DNA of 64,000 nt from Nectonema munidae (taxonomy: Eukaryota; Nematomorpha; Nectonematoida; Nectonematidae): positions 558,001 through 622,000 of the forward strand of contig JAUIRK010000235.1 in the NCBI GenBank assembly GCA_030549495.1, in the 5' to 3' direction. This document shows positions 20,846-31,774 of the stretch, piece after piece. How positions within the stretch are numbered: position 1 is the stretch's first letter; every line of letters starts with the position of its first letter. The notes beneath the pieces are model-generated. The model searched no databases and was not told the origin of the DNA. It worked only from the letters and a program-made list of their open reading frames with translations. The translations under genes and the position numbers were made by a program.

Positions 20846-21518
20846 GTATTTCAATTTTCATGTTCATATCTTTGCAATTTAGCCTTATTTGTGTCAGCTC
20901 ATTTTAGCACAACCCATCGTAACTCACGTGTTAAAAAGACACTAATTTTATTTTTATGGTTCATACAATAATATTCCATCTCTTCAAAATATCTAATAGA
21001 ACAGCTTTCAAAACTTTATTTTATTTTTATTAAAAAAAGGAATTATGCCTTATATATTAGAAGAATGAAGTATCTTAAATTATTTGCCATTGTTTGAAAG
21101 AAGTACTCAAAAAGAATCCATAGTTTTGAATGAAAATGCTTAATAACGCGTTATGAAAGTTTAAAGTAAAGCTTTCAATCAGAAGTCTTTATTTTTCCAA
21201 TTCTAAAATTCCTCTAAAAATGGATTCAAATCGTATTTCTATGTAGCGAAAATTGTGGTTCACCAAAAACACTCTGAAATCTGGGATAACCCTATCAGTG
21301 ACGGGGGCTATTTTAGCCCCTCCCCCTCAACTAAAATTTCTCTTGTACCAAATTGGCTACATCTTTTGTTACCATACTTCGTGACATCTCCTAAAATTGT
21401 AGCTGCATCTTTTGATACCTTTTTCATAGCAGTTGAATGACCTTTTAATGCCTAAATCTGTCAATCAAAATCAAAAGTTAAACTTTTTCAGCAAAATTCT
21501 GACAGTATCTCTAGCTTA
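20846..21518. other. Non-coding stretch
   Basis: No gene or element recognised. Confidence 0.4.
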
Positions 21519-21625
21519 GGGGTCATTCACAATTGACGTCAACCCAGACTGGGAGGGAGGGGGAGGCTTCAAGTTGACAAAAGGTGGACAGGGGGAGGGG
21601 GGTTTGGAAAAGTTGACATCAACAT
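21519..21625 (+). mobile_element. Truncated Harbinger-like MITE
   Basis: Starts GGGGTCATTCACAATTGACG, close to the left end of the 18471-18634 MITE, has the same G-rich interior and GTTGACATC-type motifs, and lacks the terminal CGACCCC. Confidence 0.55.
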
Positions 21626-22300
21626 TATATATAGATTTCTCAGATCTGTAGATTTCCCAGTATCTTCTGCAAATTATAAAATGTAACATTAGCGAGTGTT
21701 GTAAACCATTTCTTACAAATTATGATACGTTTTTCTCTGACAGGTAATCAAATTTTGCTTCTTTTATTAAGGATATATATTTACAAAGATAAAAATATAT
21801 ATATTTTTTATCTATACCTTGGCAAAGCTTTGGAGGCATTGCATTGCAAAGAAGCGAGAGCGAATTTTATAGTATTTAAAGTTAAAAAATTTAAGCGCTT
21901 ATAACTTTCTTTGGAGTATTTGAAAACTCACAAAACTTTACATAGCTGTCAAGATATAAAAACTTTAACTTATATTAAAAGTTTGTTGAATTAAAAAAAA
22001 CAAAACCATCGTATCTCAAATTCAACCACAAGGCAACTGGTGCAAAATAACAGCGTATGTATTACAGTTTTTGCGATGATATTTTTTTATAGAACTAGTA
22101 TCTCTTTTTAAAAAATTCACATCATTTCTCAAAAAACAACAGCCATGATGTTTCGTTAAAATTTATATCATTTTATCTTTTTACATAAAACAGAATCTCA
22201 TTTTATCTTCTTACATAAAACAAAACCAAAAGAAGATGGCTCCAAAGGCACTATGGAGTTATTTAAAAAAATATATATATAAATTTTTTAAAAAAAAAAC
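21626..22300. other. AT-rich non-coding stretch
   Basis: Nothing recognised apart from short (TA)n and A runs. Confidence 0.4.
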
Positions 22301-22303
22301 AAA

Positions 22304-23350
22304 TTAAATTTTCATAACTTGTAATTGTACTAATATGACATTCACCGCATGTAGGAAATCACCACGGGGCTTATATCGTTCAACAGGTTTTCTTTCGCGG
22401 GATGATCTTAGAACAGGTTCGAGCTCTTTTTTGTCTGCATTGATGACTTTGTTCCACCTCTTTTCTGTGATCATCATAATTCGGTTCTTCAGGGATTGAT
22501 ACAACATTTTCAGAAGTTGGCTTTTCTTGTTCAGAACAATCAGAGTTGAGATTTTGTGTCAACTGCTTTTCACTATTTACTTGCCAATAAACGTCACCAC
22601 TACTAGGAGCCGGAGCAAAGTGTTTTAGATCTTCCCTGCATCTTGGATACCTTATGTGTGCATACAAATGAATTGCATCCAGTACATCTACTTTAAATAA
22701 GTCGTTCGAGTTTTTACCAATTTTCCGTAAACCTCTGCATGGAGATAAAAGCCATTGTGGTACAGCTGCTCCCATGGATGTTTTTCTAGAAAATTTAAAG
22801 ATTAAATCATGCGGTGAAACATTTGTTGAAGTATTAATTAAAGTCCTAATCGAATGTAACGCTTCGAGGATAGCATCTTCCTAGTGGGCTACATTTTAAT
22901 TCCTAGATTTCAGTGTTAGTTGGATAGATTTCCATATCGTTTCCACAAATCTCTCAGACTGACCATTTCCAGCCTGGTTGTAAGGACTCGTTCTACTAAG
23001 TACAACATTATGAGATTTCAAGAAGTTACAAAACTGTGTACTCATGAATCCACTTCCACGATCAGAATGAACGTAATTTGGCAGTCCAAATACGTAAAAC
23101 AAACCTGTTAACTGCTTTATCAATGTTGTAGACGATAAGGCAAGGCAAGGCAAAATGGAATCGCGAAAACTCGTCGACAACCACCAGAACATTTATTATG
23201 TTTAGCACTAGGTAGTGGTCCTTTGAGGTCCAAATTGAGTCGCTCCCATGATCTTGTAGCCTTTATCATTGTTTCTTCAACTTTTGCGAACCTTGGCTTG
23301 ATCCAACAGCACACAGGACATTTGAAACATACGGACTTCTGCAACAAAAA
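22304..23350 (-). mobile_element. Fossil Ty3/gypsy-type pol fragment (integrase region)
   Basis: The minus strand holds the integrase part of a Ty3/gypsy-group LTR retrotransposon: the Cys-Cys half of the zinc-binding domain, the catalytic core (recognisable words NLDLKGPLP, YVHSDRGSGF and GNGQSERF) and sequence downstream of it. Protease, reverse transcriptase, RNase H, gag and LTRs are not recognised nearby. The copy is broken, with several breaks, and looks old. Confidence 0.8.
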
Positions 23351-26100
23351 ATGATAAATTCTTAGTTCTGCAACCGCGTGACTTCAAAAATGACATTTCA
23401 AAAAATAGTTATAGAGAAAAAGGTTTTCAACTGGAGATTTTAACGTCGAAATGCCTTGAAATGCTTAAATAGGGATAGTTTACACATGTTCTCACCTTCG
23501 GAATCTTGAAACTTCCATAGCCTAATGAATTCATTTTCATTCTGAACGAATTCATTGTCTTATAAATTCAAATACAACCGGAAATTCAACATCTATAAAG
23601 TATATTAAAATTAGAAGAATTACATTTTTACAAAATTCATAGAAAATACGAATTTAGATGAAAATTTAAGAAAATTGTGCATTTTCTAAGTTTATTTTTC
23701 AATTATTGGACATTTACTTGACTTTAAATTAAAAAATGTTTTACAATTTCACCACAAGCAACTAAATTATCAACTGTCTTCTTTTTTAATGGAATTTTAT
23801 ATGCTTAACGCAGATTTTCATTTCTTGGGACACCGGTGTCACACCCGTCCCAAGAAAATGCGCAAAACTTGAATTCGCTTGAATTATCCCCGTATGAATA
23901 TGTCGTTTTTCTCCTTTTAAAGACGTATTGGGAAAACAGTGTTTGATGAAATATGAATTGTATGCTTTAATTATTATAAAATCGCATTGAAAAAGAAAGG
24001 CCTAAACCTGTCTTTCATTCGCTTATTTACTGCTAATTAGTTATTTAATTATATTTTTATTTGATTCAAAATTACGTTATTTGTTTGCAAGTTTGTTTTT
24101 TAGTTTATTCTAGTTCAATTGTAAATGAATTTCCTATATTACAAGCATCTATGAACCTTTTTTTCTGACCTAATAAATTTCTTGCTTCTTAGTACAAAGG
24201 AAGAGTGATTGCATTGACATTAATCATCTCAACATCAGATTATTGACTTTGTATGTGCACTCGATTGTGCATGCAAGCAGATTCATCTTTGCAAGTCATT
24301 CATTTATCTACTTTTATTGAAAAATTAAGAAAGTTGAGACGAAGATTTGGATCTTTATTAGTAAAGGAGTTTGATTTATCACAGATAAAAACGAGCGATA
24401 AATTAAACAACAAAGATATTACATATGCCCTCACCGCTCTGAGTAAATCAATTTGCCCCCTCCCCCTGTACTTGGAGTCTGGCGACGTGGCTGTATATAG
24501 ATATATAACCAGCTGCCTGGCAAGACCACGAGAGACAACAAAAAGCAATATATGTGTATGTATACACAATCATTATGCTTAAATTTTACTTCAATCCCGC
24601 CAACTGGTTAGCCATTTTCTTTAGTTAAGGCAGTATAGATCTGTTGATCACCATAGTGGTCGAAAATTCCTACACAAACATGAATAAAGATATTTATATT
24701 TGAAAAAAATAATAAATTAGAATGAAAAAAAATGATTTTTGATTAAAATTTCGCTTCAATAATTTGAGCTCTATATTTTCCCTCGTACAGTTTGGAACGG
24801 AACTCTAGGGTCTCCGTTTTAAAATTTTGCTACATGCAACTCTGCCGACACTAAAGAATCCTCTAAAAAAAAAGGTCCCTCCCAATTCGTGATCATCAAT
24901 ATTTTCTTATTTCCCATCATATATTTTATGCTGTTCTTTTTGTTAAATATATGCCTTGACTATGAGTTATTTTTTTAATGTTTGAAAAAACTAATTAATT
25001 AAAATACATTTGCAAATACTGTAAACACATGATATCTTTCGATTTTAAATAATAGAGTAGAAGTAGGTCTTTAAAATATCGCAAATTTTTTAAAAGAAAT
25101 AAAGCAACAGACTTTTTATTTTCAAAGAAAATTTCAAGCATAAAAATTGGAATTAGAAATATATGATTGTGATGTTAGGGCGTCCCAAAAAAGAAAAGGA
25201 AACATCATTTTTGACACTCATTGTTCCTTAGTTCCAAATATTGTGTATAAGCATTTGAAACTAAAATAAAAGATTATAAACATTTTTTGCATTAGATTCA
25301 GATTTTGTGATTAAAGTATTCTTTATTGATTTTTCTGAATTTATTTGTTCAAAACATTCTTCAACAAATGTTTCTGAAAATTCTGTTAAATTTTTCAGAA
25401 GATGGTCTTGCATTTGCAAGGTTGTTACATAAGTGAATTCTAATATCATCTGTCCATGACTGCATTTTAAAGGTGGCTGACTTATAGCATGGGCTTCAAA
25501 TACAGCGCATATGGGGAGAGGACCTCCAGATCATTACACAGGGCACCGTGTATGTATATATATAACGCATTTTCCTGTTGAATCAAAGTCGGTGCTATTT
25601 TTTGAATTCAATTTTGATTTGAAAAGCAGGATATATAAAGTGTAAATAAAATGACAACTATGATATTTATATATATTTTGGCTATTTTGGAATAGTACTA
25701 AAATACATAACAGTACCTAAAATAATGAGGTCTGGTAGCACTAAAATATTATCCAATTTACTCTTTAATTTTTGCATATAATCTCAATAATACATTGGAT
25801 TATAGTTAAATATAGTAATAAAGTATTATTAGACTTCATATTTTTCTCCACGAAGAGATGGGGGGTGAGGAGTATTTTTGCTGCTCCAACCCCTTGGCTA
25901 CGTTTTTAGTAAGCCAATGTAGTTACAGGATCAATTCTTGGCATGACACTTTAACACTTTGTATACATTGCAATAAGATTGTATTTCATGAAATCCATAA
26001 AACTTTTAGGAAATTTGTGAAATGACTGTTCGATTACGAAATACCCCTTAGCAATTTCATGGATTTCCTAGGCATATCGTGAAATAGCTACAGTGGAGTC
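23351..26100. other. Long AT-rich non-coding stretch
   Basis: No gene identified. A small hairpin (TTGGGAC and GTCCCAA arms) lies at about 23824-23853. Open frames at 24253-24582 and 25261-25449 show no family motif and look like chance. Confidence 0.4.
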
Positions 26101-26186
26101 GTCGGTTTCATAATCTTACTGCAGCATTTGTATATAAGATAGGAAATATTTTATGTAAAGCATCTCTGCTTATGTTTTTAGTTAAA

Positions 26187-26675
26187 ATGGAAAAGGATAT
26201 GAAAAAGAAGGAAGATGGCAGTGCTGTTGATATCATGAGCACTCGCCTTGAATGCGAAGAAGATGTGTGTTTTGAAAGTAGTGAGGTCATTGACCCCGAA
26301 TCCCCCTACTCCTCCTGCTACTCGCTTTTCCCTGAAATCTCCAGTTATGTGGATGAGCGCAAATTCCTTTCTCGTGTGCGTTCCCCATCCCTTGGCACAA
26401 ATAATCACCAGCATCACCCGTCTTCTCAACAATCCAACAACCAATCAGATCCTTTGAATTCGGACACCTTCTTCTCAAATGTTTCACTCAATTTCTCGGA
26501 TGAGGTATTGAAGGAGTTAGATGCGCAGTCTTTGGACACCATCAAGTATCTGACATCTCTTTCTTCGAAACAATTTCTGGAAAAGTTGAAATACTTGGAA
26601 TTGCTTGATCATCAATTTGCCATGGAGGAAAGAGATGAAATGTATAGCGGCTCCTTACTCAATATTTTGGATTGA
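26187..26675 (+). CDS. Acidic protein of unknown function
   Basis: I do not recognise this protein. The frame encodes 162 residues from the ATG at 26187, which sits in good context (AAAATGG); an in-frame ATG at 26172 would add five. A T-rich tract ending in TTTTTAG lies just before it, so the region may be an exon that begins here. The N-terminal part is charged, with acidic and serine-rich stretches. A polar segment of N, Q, H and S (NNHQHHPSSQQSNNQ) follows near residues 72-86. The C-terminal 60 residues are predicted helical and amphipathic (LKELDAQSLDTIKYL, then KQFLEKLKYLELLDHQF) and end in SLLNILD. No signal peptide or membrane segment. Codons are less AT-rich than the flanks, which supports real coding. 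A regulatory protein is a guess from composition only. Confidence 0.6.
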   Translation: MEKDMKKKEDGSAVDIMSTRLECEEDVCFESSEVIDPESPYSSCYSLFPEISSYVDERKFLSRVRSPSLGTNNHQHHPSSQQSNNQSDPLNSDTFFSNVSLNFSDEVLKELDAQSLDTIKYLTSLSSKQFLEKLKYLELLDHQFAMEERDEMYSGSLLNILD

Positions 26676-27359
26676 AGCAATCTTCATCATCACCCTCATT
26701 GCTGCCTGACATTATCATCCTTGTTTTATATCATCATTATACCAACATTATTATCCTTGGCATCATCATCATCGTGACAATTCTCTTCTCTTTCTCTTAC
26801 GTTTCACTGATGCACATACAAATCATGAATATATTCTTATGTCTTGAACTATTTTTGCCTAGTGTATAAAGTCCAGAAGACATTTGCTTATTTAGTCATT
26901 TTAAACAAGGTGAATTTCCCAGTCAAAGAAATTTCATTTTTTAATTTGTTATTTAGTAAGTTAGATTGAATATCGAAAGTTTTTTTTTTATAGATAAGTA
27001 GTCAATTTATTGTTATTGTTGTTAGCACTTAGATTATACTATCTTTATATGAGTATAATCTGTCAGTTCAAAACAAGGCATTGTTCAAACTGAGAGAGTA
27101 TTTCCATAAAAGCAAATACTCTCAGGGAAAAGTGCAGAATTTTGTTACACTTTCGCAGCAGCAGCAGCGATAAACCAGTGTAATTTCAGCCAACCCGCAA
27201 AAATCCACCATAAGGTACTGCTGGCTTTTTGCAGGCTTCTACATATGGCTAGAAATAATATATATCTATTTATAATAATAATAATATGATATATAATACA
27301 TTTTAATGAGTTAGATCCAAGCTTCTGCTAAACGGTTTCGCCACAAAGCAAGTAGGTTA
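26676..27359. other. Probable 3' UTR, then non-coding spacer
   Basis: The first 200 bp are ATCATC-rich and may be the 3' UTR of the 26187 gene. No clear AATAAA is seen close by. The rest holds (ATA)n near 27270-27290 and nothing else recognised. Confidence 0.35.
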
Positions 27360-28224
27360 ATCTATTTTTGCGTGGCTTTGAAAAAATTTTAATAAATGGA
27401 CTTTGACTGTCGAAAAATTTTAATAAATGGACAGTAAATTAAATGATGAATTTTGTCTAGGTGTTGATTGAAAAAACTAGGACCACGTTTTTGTTTAAGC
27501 ATAATGTGTCTTGGATTTTAAAAAAATATTAAATGAAAATGGTGTCATTGGAAATGGTGCCCTGTTGTGCTCTAACTTGAGCAAAGGTAATACTTAATAA
27601 ATATATTGTTATGTTTTTCAAATGTGCGATTTTATGTTGGAGGATCAGTCATGAGCTTGTTATCTAGTTTCAAAAAATACCAATAATAATTAACGTTCTT
27701 AATTTATAAAATATTTTTTGAATATTTTATATTCACAAAGGTAAAATATGATTTTTCACATTTTAAAATTTCATAGTTAAAGAAAACTGTTGAAAATTAA
27801 TATATATTTTTTACTTTTTATGGGTCAGTAGTATAGGTCAGTATAATGTTTTTCTAATAAATTTAAAATTATTTTTGAAGTGAAAAATGTTGATCGAATG
27901 TACAAGATTTGAAGCTATACTCTTTGTGGGTAAAATACGCTAGGTTTTACAAATAAATATATTTTTATTTTTTCAAAATCCGCTTTTATGTGAGGTCAGT
28001 CAACTTTTATCTAGTTTCAAAAAATACCAATAATTAACGTGATGAGTTTATATTTCTTCAAAATTTTATATTCACAAAGGTAGAATATGGGTTTTAACAT
28101 TTTAAAATGTCATAGTTAAATAAAACTGTCGAAAATTAATTTATATTTTTTACTTTTTATGGGTCAGTAGAGGTCAGTATAATATTTTTCTAATAAATTT
28201 TAAATTTTTTTTTAAGTGAAAAAT

Positions 28225-28743
28225 GTCGATTAAATGTAAGAGTTTTGTTTGATAATCGTAGTCTACTTTTATTTAGTTTAGATACAACCTTTCTAATTTT
28301 TAACGAAGGGCATTCGATAAAAATTATACCGACAGTGTGCGAAGAATAAATCACATTATTGATTGATTTTAGAGCATAATTATGCGAAGAAAGATGAACA
28401 CATTTTGCATTACGCGTTTGTGAGCGCAGTGAATTCTTATCTCACATACGCTTCACCACATCTTTAGCACGCGTGTGTGGTTTTGTCGATTGAATGTACG
28501 AGTTTTGTTGGATAATCGTAGTCTACTTTTATTTAGTTTAGATACAACCTTTCTAATTTTTAACGAAGGGCATTCGTTATATTTATACCGACAGTGTGCG
28601 AAGAATAAATCACATTATTGATTGATTTTATAGCATAACTATGCGAAGAAAGATTAACACATGTTGCATTACGCGTTTGTGACCGCAGTGAATTCTTATC
28701 TCGCATACGCTTCACCACATCTTTAGCACGCGTGTGTGGTTTA
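28225..28743 (+). repeat. 260-bp tandem duplication inside copy A
   Basis: The word GTCGAT opens at 28225 and 28485. Both units run through ATAATCGTAGTCTACTTTT, CCGACAGTGTGCGAAG and GCACGCGTGTGTGG with a few percent difference. The matching part of copy B is single. Confidence 0.75.
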
Positions 28744-30175
28744 TTTTATCGGGCTAGTGTATGCTTAGTTTATTTGTAGTGTTCCTAGCTTAAATCTTAG
28801 TCAAATATTAAAACACTTATAACTTTCACATTTCTCAACAAAATGCATCATGCGATATACCAAATTAAAGTATTTTTTATGGCCTTTCAGAATACATTAC
28901 TTATATCATAAGTACTTAAGAAATGCCATTTTACTGTTTTTATTTTCCATGGGTTTCATACCATTAATTAGCAGATAAGGGATGCATTTTAAACTAAAGC
29001 TCCTTTCATTATGACAAATTTTTACCTATATTATGTGACAATTTCCAGCACAATTATAAAGCGACTCTACTCTCAGAATCTAAATTTATTTGTAGATTTT
29101 TATAAAATAGTATTAGTTTTTCCATTTTTTTTATAAATTAACCTTCGTTTTTTTTATTGGTCAGTATAATCTTTTTCTAATAAATTTAAAATTATTTTTG
29201 AAGTGAAAAATGTAGATCGAATGTACAAGTTTTGTTGGATAATCGTAGTCCACTATTAATTTTTAGATTTTTATAAAATCATCTTATTTTTCAGTTTTTT
29301 ATATATTAACATTAGTTTTTTACTTCTTTTGAAGTGCGGGTTTGATTTAAACTTTGATTCGAAAAAAATATGTTTTGGATAAATATTATTTTATTATTGT
29401 TTATTGCATATAAATTTTTAAAGAGAAGATAAATAGATCAAAATATGTGTTTTAATCAATTTTTATCAATAAGTAATCTCATGAATTTATTTTTTTTTCA
29501 CTTTAATCCTAAATTTATTTCTATATTTTTATAAAATAATTATAATTTTCGAATTGAAGAAATAATGAGTTTTGTTGGATAATCATAGTCTACTTTTATT
29601 TAGATTAGATAAAACCTTTATAAGGGATGCATTTTAAACTAAAGCTCCTTTCATTTGGACAAATTTTTACCTATATTATGTGATAATTTCTAACACAATT
29701 ATAAAGCGACTCTACTCTCAGAATCTAAATTTATTTGTAGATTTTGAATTAATCAACCAAAATTTAAATGCGGGTTTGATTTACACTTTGCGTCGAAAAA
29801 ATATGTTTTGGATAAATATTATTTTTATTATTGTTTACTGCATTAAATTTAAGGAGATAAGGGATGCTATTTAAACTAAAGCTTTTTTCATTTGGACAAA
29901 TTTTTACCTATATTCTGTGACAATTTTCAGCCCAATTATAAAGCGACTCTACTTTCAGAATCTAAATTTATTTGTATATTTAAGAAATATTTTTTCAGTA
30001 TAAAGAGTTTTTGAAAACTCTTCTCTAATATGTAATGATATATTCTCATCTAAATTTATTTGTATATTGAAGAAATATTTTTTCAGTATAAAGAGTTTAG
30101 AAAACTCTTCTCTAATATGTAATGATATATTCTCATAACCTGTACGGTTGAACGCGGGTAGACAACTTGCGTGTT

Positions 30176-30475
30176 ATCTCCAACCCGTTATATTACGATG
30201 ATTCTTCTCCAACCTGTATTCTACGATGATTCATCTCCAAACTATATACTACAATGATTCATCTTCAACCTGTATACTACGATGGTTTCTATTCCATGTA
30301 GAAATAACTAGGGTGACAATGTTCAACTTTCTGTTCACATTCTGCTAGATGTAAGATTTGATATACCTCATTCGGGGAGACGATGCTACATAAGTTATTA
30401 CCTATATACATTTGTATACTACGTTGGTTCATCTCCAACCTGTATACCGCGATAATTCATCTCCAACCTATATAA
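30176..30475 (+). repeat. 28-bp minisatellite blocks (copy A)
   Basis: Imperfect 28-bp units containing CTCCAACCTGTATACTACGA occur about four times at 30176-30290 and again at about 30415-30475. Confidence 0.6.
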
Positions 30476-31337
30476 TATATTTTATCAAATAATCAAAATA
30501 AAATTCTGTAATCAAAGAATCGAAAAATATTCTTTAAAAAATCAAAAAATATCAAACTTTCTGTTCATATTTTGCTACCTCATACGATGTTACAAAAGTT
30601 ATTACCTATACTTTGCAATTTGCACGATTTTAAATATTATATTTGTCGAATAATCAAAGAATCGAAAAATGTTCAAATCAAAAAATATTTATTCTTTTTA
30701 AATATATCGTTGGCTCCCCTTACTTTTAGTCGTAAAATGCTAAAAAAAATATATACTTAAAATAAAAATTTTCAAAAAATATTTTACATACATATTGAAA
30801 GCCACATTTCAAAAATTCTACCTAAAAGTTCAAAAAACTTAACTTTGAAATTGCAGTTTTATTTCATAAAAACTATATGATTGGTTGAAATGTTTATGTA
30901 ATATATACTAATATTAATACTACTAATACTACTTTTTGGAAATTTTTACTTGTTTTATTTGAAGAAAGAATTAAACTGTTTTTCAATATTTCTTTTTCAT
31001 GATATATATATCATTAGAAAGCTTATCATTTGCTACATACTCTAGAATAATTTATTTTTGCAAAAGTTTTAAAAAAATTTTAATAAATGGACTTTACTTC
31101 AAAAAATTTGGTCTAAATTTTTGAAAAAATTACGGACCACTTTTTGAGTAAGGCATAATGTGAAGATTTTAAAAAAAATGAAAGAAAATGGTATTATTGG
31201 AAATATATACTCTTTGTGGTTAACATAGGCTAGGTTATACAAATAAATATATTTTCATTTTTCCAAAATCTGCTTTTATGTGAGGTCAGTCAAGTTTTAT
31301 CTAGTTTCAAAAAATAACAATAATAAATAACGTTCTT

Positions 31338-31357
31338 AGTTTATATAATATTTTTTC
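31338..31357 (+). repeat. LINE target-site duplication, left
   Basis: AGTTTATATAATATTTTTTC, identical to 34778-34797. The last two bases of the (GAA)n tail could contribute the first AG. Confidence 0.8.
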
Positions 31358-31360
31358 GCA

Positions 31361-31488
31361 ACTTACTGTTCAGAGGCTGTAAGAGACGCATGTGCCATAT
31401 GAGGTATTTTATAGGAAAATGAGCACTCATTTTCCTATAAAATACCTCATATGGCACATGCGTCTCTTACAGCCTCTGAACAGTAAGT
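31361..31488. repeat. Perfect 63-bp palindrome at the LINE 5' end
   Basis: The arms at 31361-31423 and 31426-31488 are exact reverse complements, separated by two bases (CA). The right arm runs into the LINE 5' region. Three bases (GCA) separate the left arm from the target duplication. Confidence 0.9.
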
Positions 31489-31774
31489 CTCCTGATCTGC
31501 CTTCACGCGGCGGGGTTGTTTAAAACTAAATGATCTTGAGGCAAAAGCGAGTAACAGGCGCTTTAACCTCGTATAGCTCCGGGTGGACCAATCTCGTTAT
31601 CTTTGGACAGCAGTTATTCTAGGAGAAAATAACTCTGATTCCAAATTACCACTGCCTTGTGGGTTAAGTACTTGGTTGTACAAAGGCTAAAGGTTTCCAG
31701 TCCTGAATACAAACACTGGTTGGCGTCATGAAGGGCATCCGGCTTGTAAAAATTCTGCTCCAATTTACTTTGCA

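Larger units (their letters stand above)
27360..30770 (+). repeat. Copy A of a large direct repeat unit (about 3.4 kb)
   Basis: Landmarks occur here and again in the same order in copy B: AAAATTTTAATAAATGGAC (27403, 31075), GTTTTATCTAG-like blocks, CCGACAGTGTGCGAAGAATA (28328 and 28588; 35520), GCATTACGCGTTTGTGAGCG (28409; 35605), AACCTGTACGGTTGAACGCG (30138; 36831) and GGCTCCCCTTACTTTTA (30712; 37656). Inside copy A the first block is present twice (about 27590 and 27915), and a 260-bp segment is tandemly duplicated (28225-28484 and 28485-28743). No protein coding was recognised. Confidence 0.8.

Noticed and set aside
24253-24582. A 109-codon plus-strand frame
   Set aside because: No family motif, overlaps an equally long minus-strand frame, and has no splice or poly(A) signals that I trust.
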